A stretch of 64,000 nt of DNA from Roseiarcus sp963780825. Its GTDB lineage: Bacteria; Pseudomonadota; Alphaproteobacteria; Rhizobiales; Beijerinckiaceae. Under the pieces are notes generated by a model that was given only the letters and a program-made list of their open reading frames with translations, was not told where the DNA came from and made no database searches. Positions 8,782 through 16,900 of the stretch are shown piece by piece. Positions within the stretch are counted from its first letter, which is position 1, and every line of letters begins with the position of its first letter. The DNA is taken from positions 62,001 to 126,000 of the forward strand of contig CAWADL010000026.1 in NCBI GenBank assembly GCA_963780825.1, in the 5' to 3' direction. A program made the translations under genes and the position numbers.

Positions 8782-9714
8782 CTACGCCAAAGCTTTCCTG
8801 TTATAGCTCCAAAGCCCGAGGCCCAGCGCGATCGTGGCCGCGCCGGCGATGATCAGCGCCAGAGGGTCGGGCCCAAGATATTCGAACAATTGCGTGTAGA
8901 AGTGGATGCCGCCAAACACGACGGCGGTGTTGACGAGGAAACGTCGGCCGGAAACCGCGCCCCAGGCGCCGCCGGCAAACAGCACGATCGCCCAGCCGAC
9001 GACGAAGACAGGCGCGGGGATCAGGGGATGCGCCCAATCTTCCGAATCGCGCCAAAGTTGGCCGGGCGTGTCGCCCCACAACGAGCCGATCCAAAAACCG
9101 AAGTTGACCAGCACCGCCGATACGCGGGCGAAGATCAGCGCCAGCCCGGCGAAATCACCAGCAAGTTTCTTTGAGGCGGCCAGCGCCAGCGCGCCGAGCG
9201 CGGAAAACAGCAGGATCGTCAGGGTCGGTTCACGGATCGCGATTTCGTAACAGGCATGCCAGTAGCCTGTGCTGCCGCCGATCGCGCCGGCGAGCGCGAA
9301 AGGCGTCAGCGCGGCCAACAGGCGGCTTCGGGCGGCGATCCCGGCGCCCAGCAGCACGAGGGCGATCAGCAGGCTGCCTTCTCTTGGGCGATCAATCAGA
9401 AAGGCCAGCGCGCCGCTGAAGATCAGCGCGCCGGTCACCATGCCGACCCCGGCAAGCTTCTCCCAGGCCGCGGCGCCGAGCGCGCGCCCGGCTGCGCCGG
9501 CAATGAATAGCGCCAGACCCAAGGCGGCGGCGATGGCGGCGGATTGAGTGATGAAACAAACGCCCGCGGCCATGGCGATCGCGCCGAAGCCGAGCAGCGC
9601 GTTGAGCGCCGCGGCGCCGGTTTGCCGCTTGGCGGCGGTGCGTAGCCGCGTGGCGAGTTCGGGCGTCAGCACGCCATCGGCCTGCAATTGGTCGACGTCG
9701 ATCAAAATGTTCAA
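8782..9714 (-). CDS. DUF2157-like polytopic membrane protein
   Basis: About 310 residues with a short soluble N-terminus (DVDQLQADGVLTPELATRLRTAAKRQ) followed by roughly nine or ten hydrophobic segments. The head sequence and overall plan resemble DUF2157 membrane proteins of unknown function. The TTG at 9714 is chosen because GGGG lies eight bases upstream; an in-frame start at 9789 would add 25 poorly conserved-looking residues that overlap a hairpin (GACCGGCGCGCGAGCGCGCC). Function is unknown. Confidence 0.6.
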   Translation of the reverse strand: MNILIDVDQLQADGVLTPELATRLRTAAKRQTGAAALNALLGFGAIAMAAGVCFITQSAAIAAALGLALFIAGAAGRALGAAAWEKLAGVGMVTGALIFSGALAFLIDRPREGSLLIALVLLGAGIAARSRLLAALTPFALAGAIGGSTGYWHACYEIAIREPTLTILLFSALGALALAASKKLAGDFAGLALIFARVSAVLVNFGFWIGSLWGDTPGQLWRDSEDWAHPLIPAPVFVVGWAIVLFAGGAWGAVSGRRFLVNTAVVFGGIHFYTQLFEYLGPDPLALIIAGAATIALGLGLWSYNRKALA

Positions 9715-9792
9715 AGTTATCCCCGATCGGCGCGCTCGCGCGCCGGTCGGCATGATATCACTGATTTGCTCAGTGAGCCCGTCGGGCAAAGC

Positions 9793-9895
9793 GGCGCCCC
9801 CTGCGGACGCGGTCGCTGACCGCGTTCCTGGGCTGGCGCCTGAATTTGCTATATTTTTCCAAGTCGATCCACCGCGGTCAGCGACCCGTAGGCGC
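9793..9895. repeat. Family C paired palindrome
   Basis: Units with the cores GCGGTCGCTGACCGCG and CGCGGTCAGCGACC in inverted order, edges GCGCC...GGCGC. It starts the 350-base gap between 9790 and 10140, which is made almost wholly of repeats and holds no gene. Confidence 0.7.
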
Positions 9896-9932
9896 TAACT
9901 TATAGATTGCCGATTTATTTCAAAGGTTTGAT

Positions 9933-10038
9933 GTCATCCCCGCGAAAGCGGGGATCCAGGGGCTACCGCACGTCGTGTGGCCAACACGTTGAAGCGCACG
10001 TCGTGTGGCCCCTGGATCCCCGCTTTCGCGGGGATGAC
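9933..10038. repeat. Family D paired palindrome
   Basis: Starts GTCATCCCCGCGAAAGCGGG and ends with its inverted copy (CCGCTTTCGCGGGGATGAC); the centre holds CAGGGGCTACC and CGTCGTGTGG words. The same element occurs at 43785-43891 and 46017-46122. Elements of this sequence are widespread in proteobacterial genomes. Confidence 0.75.
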
Positions 10039-10080
10039 ATGCTGACAAGTTATTGAATATTTTAGGACATTTGCCCTAGA

Positions 10081-10137
10081 TTAGCGCATATCGGTCAGCG
10101 ACCGCGGCTACATAGGCGGCCTGGAGACCGCCGCTCC
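10081..10137. repeat. Partial family C element plus a short palindrome
   Basis: A half unit (CGGTCAGCGACCGCGGCTAC) followed by GGCGGCCTGGAGACCGCC, directly downstream of the phasin stop. It may end phasin transcription. Confidence 0.5.
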
Positions 10138-10139
10138 GA

Positions 10140-10565
10140 TCACGCCGCCTTTTCGGCCGCGGAAGCCCACTTCGAGTAGCCTTCGCCGAGCTTGCTCTTC
10201 ACAAAGGCTGCAACCGACTTGGCGCGCTCGACATTTACGCGCGAACGGTCGCCGAAATAATCGATCTGGATTTGCGCGGCTTCCGCCAGCGACTTGGCGC
10301 GCGCCACATTGGTGAAAGCCTCGATCGCGGCCTTCGTGTCGTCGAGCCAGGCGCCCTGCGCCTCGCGGGTGATCTTCGCCATCTCGGTCACCGCGCCAGC
10401 GGCAAAAAATTCTACGGCAGCGGTCGCCTGCTGAGCCTTCTCATGCGCGGCTTTTGCGCCCTCCTGCACGCGGCTTGCCGCCTGGAGCGCATAGTCGCGA
10501 GTGGCTTCGGTCGCAGAGTTCGCGGCTTGCGTGGCTGTCTGCTCGAATTGGGAATTGTCGTTCAT
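10140..10565 (-). CDS. Phasin (polyhydroxyalkanoate granule protein)
   Basis: A 141-residue helical, amphipathic protein of the Phasin_2 type. A short disordered start (NDNSQFEQTATQAANSATEATRDYALQAASRVQEG) leads into the helical core with the typical VEFFAAGAVTEMAKITREAQGAWLDDTKAAIEAFTNVARAKSLAEAAQIQ pattern, and the tail is KSKLGEGYSKWASAAEKAA. Phasins coat PHA granules and control their number and size. The start has GAGGAGACC upstream. Two palindromes at 10636-10665 lie in its promoter and resemble PhaR-type sites. Confidence 0.85.
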   Translation of the reverse strand: MNDNSQFEQTATQAANSATEATRDYALQAASRVQEGAKAAHEKAQQATAAVEFFAAGAVTEMAKITREAQGAWLDDTKAAIEAFTNVARAKSLAEAAQIQIDYFGDRSRVNVERAKSVAAFVKSKLGEGYSKWASAAEKAA

Positions 10566-10635
10566 CTTGGTCTCCTCTAATAGAGCCGGACCTTCCGGCC
10601 TCTTTGCGTTACCCTCTGCATATAGATGTGGTCTG

Positions 10636-10665
10636 TTGCAGCGCAAGAGAAATTTGTGCACTGCA
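10636..10665 (-). promoter_or_regulatory. Candidate PhaR-type operators upstream of the phasin
   Basis: Two small palindromes, TTGCAGCGCAA (10636-10646) and TGCACTGCA (10657-10665), lie 70-100 bases upstream of the phasin start. TGC/GCA-rich palindromes of this kind are the known target of the PHA-responsive repressor PhaR, which controls phasin genes. No PhaR gene is in the window. Confidence 0.4.
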
Positions 10666-10801
10666 GCATAATTTTCACGAAAAGAAGTCACGGGCTTGTG
10701 ATGGCGCCGTGTCGCTTCGGCTCGAATTCACATCCGGACCGTACGTTTTGCGGGGGTTGGCGCCCTCGGACGGTTCGACGCCTCGCCAGACGGAGAACTT
10801 T

Positions 10802-11245
10802 TTGCCCGCGCTCATCCTTCCCTTGATCATGGTGGCCGGCGCAATGCAGGCTTTCGCGGCCGTTATGGGCGCGCAACTGCGGGTCGCGTTAGTCAATCCC
10901 TGGCTCGCCACTTTGGTGGTCTTCGCCATCAACGCGGCGTTCTTTGCCGTCATTTATGCGGTTCGGCCGCTGCCGGTCCCGACTTTGGAGAGCGTCGCCG
11001 CGATGCCCTGGTGGGCGCCGCTTTCCGGCCTCATCGGCGCGGTGGCCGGCGTGCTCGGAATTTTTTTCATCGATAAAGTCGGCGCGGCGCCGTTCAACGG
11101 TGTGCTGATCACCGCCAATATAATTGCGTCGTTGGCGATTGATCACTTCGCCTTGTTTGGCGCGCCTCTGCATTCGCTCAACATCGGCAGGGTCGCCGGA
11201 GGCGCGCTGATGGTCGGCGGCATCTATTTGATATCCATGTTCTGA
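10802..11245 (+). CDS. YdcZ-type DMT family transporter
   Basis: A 147-residue inner-membrane protein with five hydrophobic segments and the DMT_YdcZ pattern: an N-terminal LPLIMVAGAMQAFAAVMGAQLR, WWAPLSGLIGAVAGVLGIFFI in the middle, and the closing LNIGRVAGGALMVGGIYLI. Substrate unknown; such half-size transporters usually act as dimers. The TTG at 10802 is the likely start, with GGAG about seven bases upstream. The frame is open further upstream, but that part has no membrane-protein character. Confidence 0.75.
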   Translation: MPALILPLIMVAGAMQAFAAVMGAQLRVALVNPWLATLVVFAINAAFFAVIYAVRPLPVPTLESVAAMPWWAPLSGLIGAVAGVLGIFFIDKVGAAPFNGVLITANIIASLAIDHFALFGAPLHSLNIGRVAGGALMVGGIYLISMF

Positions 11246-11247
11246 TC

Positions 11248-11344
11248 TGTAGCCGCGGTCTCCAGACCGCGGTGGTCAAGAGATCGCGCCTTGCCGAGAA
11301 AGAGCCGATCTCGGGGAAACCGCGGTCTGGAGACCGCGGCTACA
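11248..11344. repeat. Family C paired palindrome, perfect ends
   Basis: Begins TGTAGCCGCGGTCTCCAGAC and ends with the exact inverted sequence (GTCTGGAGACCGCGGCTACA). It follows the YdcZ-type gene. Confidence 0.8.
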
Positions 11345-11542
11345 GTTTCGTTTCCAACTTGGTTGGGATTGGGTCTGATAAGAGCTGCGCTATCGCGCAC
11401 GCGTTGCACGGGTTCAAGCGATCGAGTAACCCGTTCAATAGAAAAGTCGGGATCTGGGGAGTAGCGCATCAGCGATCTTGGCCTCGGTCCGGCGCAGCGC
11501 ATCTCCCGCGCGCTGGGCGCGCTCGTCGCGGGGCTCGCGGCT

Positions 11543-13309
11543 TTGCTGGTGGTCGCGGAAATCGTTGTGCTGTTCGCCGGCGTTTGCGCGCGTTATTTCT
11601 TTCGCGCGCCGCTCATTTGGAGCGATGAACTCGCGGGCATCCTGTTTCTCTGGTTGGCGATGCTCGGCGCGGCGCTCGCCTTCCATCGCGACGAGCATAT
11701 GCGGATGACGGCCTTTGCCGCGCGGTTCGGCCCAAACAACCGCGCTTTGCTTGACCGATTTTCGCTCGGCGCCGCGATCGCGTTTCTCGGGCTCTCGCTG
11801 AAGCCGGCGATCGATTTCGCTGCCGATGACATGGACGTGACGACCCCGGCGCTCGAGCTTTCCTCGGCCTGGCGCTCGATGGCGCTGCCCATCGGCCTCG
11901 CGCTGATGCTGGTCATGGCGCTGCTGCGGCTTGTCGCACTGCCGGATCGGCGCGCCTCCGCGCTGGGGATTGGCGCGGCCGCTGTTTGCGCAGCGGCGTT
12001 CTATCTGGCCGCGTCGCAATTCGCAGCGCTCGGCAACCTCAATCTGATTGTCTTTTTCGTCGCGCTTGTTGCTGCGCTGGTGTTCGCCGCAACGCCGATC
12101 GCCTTCGCTTTCGCGCTCTCAACCCTGGGCTACATCGTGCTCACGACCTCGACCCCCGCCACCGTCATCATCGGGCGGATGGACGAGGGCATGAGCCATC
12201 TCATCCTGCTCGCCGTGCCGCTGTTCGTGTTTCTCGGGCTGCTGATCGAGATGACCGGCATGGCGCGCGCGATGGTTGCGTTTCTCTCAAGCCTGCTCGG
12301 CCACGTTCGCGGCGGCCTGCAGTACGTGTTGATTGGCGCGATGTATCTGGTCTCCGGCATCTCCGGCTCGAAGGCTGCCGACATGGCGGCCGTGGCGCCG
12401 GTGCTGTTTCCCGAGATGATCGCGCGCGGCGCCAAGCCTGGCGATCTCGTCGCGTTGTTGTCGGCGACCGGCGCGCAGACCGAGACCGTGCCGCCGAGCC
12501 TGGTGCTCATCACCATCGGCTCGGTGACCGGCGTCTCCATCGCGGCTTTGTTCACCGGCGGCCTGATACCTGGCGCGGTGCTGGCGATCGGGCTGATCGC
12601 CGTGGTTTGGCGGCGCTATCGCAACGAGGATCTTTCGCACGTCACGCGTGCGACCGGCAGGGAAATCCTGCGTGCGCTGGTTGTTTCGTTGCCGGCGCTG
12701 GCGCTGCCGTTTCTCATTCGCGCCGCCGTCGTCGGCGGCGTCGCGACGGCGACCGAGGTCTCCACCATCGGCATCGTCTACGCGTTTCTCGCCGGGCTGA
12801 TCTTCTATCGTGGCTTTCAATGGCGGCGGCTCTATCCGATGCTGGTCGAGACCGCGTCGTTGTCGGGCGCGATCCTGCTGATCATCGGCGCCGCGACGGC
12901 GATGGCCTGGGCGCTGACCCAATCCGGCTTCTCAACCTCGCTCGCCACCGCGATGACGCGGCTGCCGGGCGGCGCGCCGGTATTCTTGTTGGTGTCGATC
13001 GCCGCCTTCATCGTGCTCGGCAGCGTGCTCGAAGGAATTCCGGCGATCGTCTTGTTTGGTCCGCTGCTTTTTCCGATCGCGCGGCAGTTCGGGGTGCACG
13101 AGGTGCACTATGCGATGGTGGTCGTGCTGGCGATGGGCATCGGTCTGTTCGCTCCACCGTTTGGCGTCGGCTACTATGCCGCCTGCGCGATCAGCCGAGT
13201 GAACCCTGACGCCGGCATGCGTCCGATGGCGGGCTATGTGCTGGCGCTGCTCGCAGGCGTGCTGGTCATCGCCGCAGTTCCCTGGCTATCGACCGGCCTC
13301 CTGAGATAA
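11543..13309 (+). CDS. TRAP transporter fused small and large permease (DctQM)
   Basis: Sodium-driven TRAP importer for organic acids. The DctQ half (residues 1 to about 190) has RYFFRAPLIWSDELAGILFLWLAMLGAALAFHRDEHMRM; the DctM half has MSHLILLAVPLFVFLGLLIEMTGMA, GGLQYVLIGAMYLVSGISGSKAADMAAVAP and the PPSLVLI loop typical of the large subunit. The start is unclear: the frame is open only from 11465, no ATG or GTG lies between the stop at 11462-11464 and TTG 11543, yet residues coded from 11465 (ISRALGALVAGLAALLVV) look like the missing N-terminus. A lost base near 11460 is likely. No periplasmic binding protein (DctP) gene is next to it. Confidence 0.85.
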   Translation: MLVVAEIVVLFAGVCARYFFRAPLIWSDELAGILFLWLAMLGAALAFHRDEHMRMTAFAARFGPNNRALLDRFSLGAAIAFLGLSLKPAIDFAADDMDVTTPALELSSAWRSMALPIGLALMLVMALLRLVALPDRRASALGIGAAAVCAAAFYLAASQFAALGNLNLIVFFVALVAALVFAATPIAFAFALSTLGYIVLTTSTPATVIIGRMDEGMSHLILLAVPLFVFLGLLIEMTGMARAMVAFLSSLLGHVRGGLQYVLIGAMYLVSGISGSKAADMAAVAPVLFPEMIARGAKPGDLVALLSATGAQTETVPPSLVLITIGSVTGVSIAALFTGGLIPGAVLAIGLIAVVWRRYRNEDLSHVTRATGREILRALVVSLPALALPFLIRAAVVGGVATATEVSTIGIVYAFLAGLIFYRGFQWRRLYPMLVETASLSGAILLIIGAATAMAWALTQSGFSTSLATAMTRLPGGAPVFLLVSIAAFIVLGSVLEGIPAIVLFGPLLFPIARQFGVHEVHYAMVVVLAMGIGLFAPPFGVGYYAACAISRVNPDAGMRPMAGYVLALLAGVLVIAAVPWLSTGLLR

Positions 13310-13334
13310 CGGCGAAGCCGAGGCGCCGCTCCTC

Positions 13335-13507
13335 TGATTGATGAACCGCCGCCGCCGAGAACTCCCTCCCCCCTTGTGGGGGAGGGCCGGGGAGGGGGGT
13401 AGCCGCGAGAGCCGCCCTTTCCTGAGAAGAGACGCCCAAGCCGGCCGCCCCCCTCCCAAACCTCCCCCACAAGGGGGGAGGGGACCGCGGGCCGTCGATC
13501 ACACCAA
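13335..13507. repeat. Family E element (MITE-like)
   Basis: A roughly 170-base element: left end TGATTGATGAACCGCCG, then CTCCCTCCCCCCTTGTGGGG, a variable middle, then the inverted CCTCCCCCACAAGGGGGGAG and a right end GTCGATCACACCAA. A second copy with the same flanks is at 29502-29675; a shorter relative is at 34906-35017. No open frame inside. Confidence 0.75.
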
Positions 13508-13554
13508 CGCCGCCGAGAGGCGTAAGTTGTGCCAATGGGAGTCTTGCCTGCTCA

Positions 13555-13585
13555 AGAGCGGACGCGACGTCCGCGGTCCCAAGGA
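13555..13585. repeat. Family B half-unit
   Basis: A single palindrome (GCGGACGCGACGTCCGCGGT) touching the 3' end of the small membrane gene on the minus strand. Confidence 0.5.
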
Positions 13586-13589
13586 ACGC

Positions 13590-13874
13590 TCACGCCGCTG
13601 CGCGATCGCCCTTCAACCGAGCGCCTAAGGCGCCGAACAACATATAAACCGCTGCGAACAATATCGCCGATTCCCACCAGAACTCGAACCGGCCCTTGAA
13701 GATATGCAGCCACGCGATGACGACGGCGACCACCAGAGCCACCAGCACCCGCTTGAACCAGGAATCGCGCAACGGCGCGCGCCAGTCGGGCGCATCGGAT
13801 TTCCATCCGACCGCGACGCCAAGCAACGCAACCAGCACCAACCAGGGCCCGAGGAACGACAGATCATAGAACAT
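13590..13874 (-). CDS. Small inner-membrane protein downstream of the OmpA-type giant gene
   Basis: 94 residues with three hydrophobic segments (FLGPWLVLVALLGVAVGW, VLVALVVAVVIAWLHIF, SAILFAAVYMLFGALGA) joined by short charged loops (KSDAPDWRAPLRDSWFK). It lies on the same strand about 100 bases after the large OmpA-type gene, with a family B repeat between them, and may share its transcript. The family is not recognised. Confidence 0.6.
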   Translation of the reverse strand: MFYDLSFLGPWLVLVALLGVAVGWKSDAPDWRAPLRDSWFKRVLVALVVAVVIAWLHIFKGRFEFWWESAILFAAVYMLFGALGARLKGDRAAA

Positions 13875-13904
13875 GGTTGATTCTCCCGAAGACGGAGCGT
13901 GTTA

Positions 13905-13959
13905 CTGGGACGGCGGCCGTCCCGCGGGCAAAGCGCGGACGGGACGTCCGCGGTCCCAG
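13905..13959. repeat. Family B paired palindrome
   Basis: CTGGGACGGCGGCCGTCCCG and the inverted GGACGTCCGCGGTCCCAG between the two minus-strand genes. Confidence 0.65.
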
Positions 13960-13970
13960 GTGCGGCGCGC

Positions 13971-16900
13971 TCATTTCACGTGCATTTCGATGCGGCAATT
14001 CTTGGCTCGGCCCGCGTCGGTGTCGTTGGGCGCGATCGGATTGTCGGCGCCGTGGCCGGCGGCGGTGAGCCGCTTGGCGTCGACGCCCGCCCGCGTCAGC
14101 GCGGCGGCGACGGCGTCGGCTCGCGATTTCGACAGGCGCTGGTTGACCCCCGGCTGACCCAGATTGTCAGTGTAGCCGGAAACCTCAAGCTTGGCGTCGG
14201 GGCAGCGCTGCGCGAGATGGGCGAGCCGGCCAATCAGCGCCGACGACGCCGGCGAAATCTCGGCCCGCCCGATCGCGAACTGCACGCTGCTCGTATTGAG
14301 CAGATACAGCATATATTTTTCGCACTTCGGCGGTTCGAGCGGGGTTGTCGCGTCGACGTCGGCGAGTGTGACGGGGGCGTCCGCCGGCGGCTCGACTTTC
14401 GTCGCCGGCTCGGCGCTGACCGGGCTCGGCGCGGGGGGCTTCGGCGGCGCGCTCGACGCCGCTGCGGCGTCGGCGGCTTTGCGCGCCTCGTCGGCGGCTT
14501 TGGCGGCGTCCTCGGCGGACTTGGCGGCCGCCGCCGCGCTGGACGCCACCGTTGCGGCGACCGCTTCGACCTTGCTCGTGGACTCGTTCAGTCCGGTCGC
14601 GGCCGATCCTCCGGCATCCGCGGCGTCCTTGGCGGCTTTCTCCGCCGAAGCGGCGCTCTGCTCGGCGGCGTTGGCGGCTGCCTCCGCTTTTCGCGCCTGT
14701 TCGGCGATTCCCGAGGCGGCGGAAGTTTGCGCCTCGCCGAGCTTGCTCGACGCCTCTGCGGCGGCTTTAGCGGCCTCGCCCGCCTTCTCCGCAGCGGCGC
14801 CGGCCGCGGCGGCACTGAGTTCAGCGGCCTTGACGCCGTCTTCGACCTTCTGAGCCTGGTCAGCGACGGTCTTGTCGGCGTCGCTGATCTTGCCGACGAC
14901 CGCCTCGGCGGATTTCACCGAGTCTGCGGCGGTCTTGGCGGCCGTTTCCGCGGCCCCGGCCCCCATCGCCGCAGCCTTGGCGGCGTCCTCGGCTTTCTGC
15001 GCCTGGTCCGCGGCGTTCTTGCTGGCTTCTGCAGCCTGGTTTGCGGCGGCGTCGCCGGCCGACTTGACCGCATCCTGCGCCGAAGCTGCGCTTTGCGCGG
15101 CCGCCTTGGCGGCGTCCTCGGCTTTCTGCGCTTCGTCAGCCGCGCTCTTACTCGCATCGGCGGCCTTGCTCGCGGCGGCGTCGCCGGCGGCCTTGACCGC
15201 ATCCTGCGCGGAAGCTGCGCTTTGCGCGGCCGCCTTGGCCGCGTCCTCGGCTTTTTGCGCCTGTTCCGCCGCACTCTTACTGGCGTCAGCGGCCTTGCTC
15301 GCAGCGGTATCGCCGGCAGACTTGACCGCATCCTGTGCGGAGGCTGCGCTTTGCGCAGCCGCCTTGGCGGCATCCTCGGCTTTCTGGGCCTCGTCAGCGG
15401 CGTTCTTGCTGGCGTCGGCAACCTTGCTCGCGGCAGCGTCCTCGGCAGACTTGAGCGCATCCTGCGCGGAAGCTGCGCTTTGCGCAGCCGCCTTCGCGGC
15501 ATCTTCGGCCTTTTGCGCTTGCTCGGCGGCCGCCTTGCCGGCGTCCTCCACCTTGCTCGCGGCGGCGTCGCCGGCGGACTTAGCGGCTTCCTGAGCGGAG
15601 GCCGCACTCTGTTCGGCGGCCTTGGCGGCGTCCTCGGCTTTCTGCGCTGCGTCGGCGGCGGTCTTGCCGGCGTCGCCGATCGTCCTAGCGGCGGCGTCGG
15701 CGGCTGATTTGACGGCATCCTGCGCAGCGGTGGCGCTCTCCGCGGCGGCCTTGGCGGCGTCCTCGGCTTTCTGCGCCGCGTCCGTGGCGGCTTTGCCGGC
15801 CTCAGTGGCCTGGCTCGCAGCGGCGTCTCCGGCCGACTTGACCGCGTCCTGCGCCGAGGCGGCGCTTTGCGCGGCGGCCTTTGCGGCGTCCGCCGCTTTC
15901 TGGGCCTCGTCCGCGGCCGCTTTGCCGGCGTCGGCGAGCTTGCTCGCGGCGACGTCCGCGGCCGACTTAACAGCGTCTTGCGCGGATGCGGCGCTCCCAG
16001 CGGCGGCCTTGGCGGCGTCCTCGGCCTTTTGCGCTTCGTCGGCCGCGGCCTTGCCGGCGTCGGCGACCTGGGTCGCGGCGTCCTGGGCGGATTTGGCCGC
16101 TTCGCTGGCTGTCTTGATAGCTTCCTGCGCTGAAGCGGCGCTCAGTTGGGCAGCCTTGACCGCATCCTCCAACTTCTGCGTTTGATCGGCGGTCTTTACG
16201 GGCTCATCGGGCGCTTTCAGCGTCTCGACGCGTTTCTGCGCGTCCTGGCTTCGTTGCGCCGCATCCGCCTGCCGCGCTTCGTCGTCGGCCTTCAAGGCAT
16301 CCGCCGCCGCTTTCGCCGCGACAACCGCCGCCGCCGCGCTCGCCTCAGCTGTCGTTGCCGCCGTCGTGGCTTTATCAGTCTGCTCGACGATTTCTGCCGC
16401 GGAGGCCTTGCGCGCCTCGTCGGCCGCCTTGCTGGCTTCCTGCTCGGCCTTGATTGCATCACCGGCGGTCTTGGCCGCTTCCTGGATGTCCGCAACGCTC
16501 TGCTGAGCGGATTTGGCGGCGTCTTCGGTTTTCTGCCGTTCGTCCTCGATCTGCGCCAAAGCCGCTTTGCGGTCGGCTTCGACCTTTGTCGCGGCGTCTT
16601 GGCCGGTCTGCACGGTCTGTGCGGCGGTCTTCGCCGCATCCTGCGCGGCAGAGGCGCTCTCAGCGGCGGCCTTGGCGGCGTCTTGGACGGCCTGCGCCTG
16701 GTCGGCGAGCTTCGCCTGAGCTTGGTCTGCTGCAGCGTTCGCTGCGGCCATGTCGTCAGCGCGTTGCTTTTCCTCGTCCTCGCGCCGCGCGGCTTGGGCC
16801 TGTGCGGCAGCGTCGATGGCTTTCGCGCTCTCTGCGGCTTGCTTGGCCGCTTCCCCAGCCGACGCCGCGCTCTGTGCAGCGAGCTTCGCCGCGTCGACGG

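Noticed and set aside
8782..9898. Plus-strand open frames under the DUF2157-like gene
   Set aside because: Low-complexity Ala/Arg-rich translations opposite a clear membrane protein; no ribosome sites.
9933..10038. Family D and E repeats as a CRISPR array
   Set aside because: Only two inverted units per locus, no regularly spaced direct repeats with unique spacers, and no cas genes.
13335..13507. Family E as an insertion sequence
   Set aside because: About 170 bases with no open frame; at most a non-autonomous element.
14977..16085. The 129-base tandem array as a CRISPR or non-coding satellite
   Set aside because: Repeats are contiguous, in one reading frame and coding; there are no spacers.
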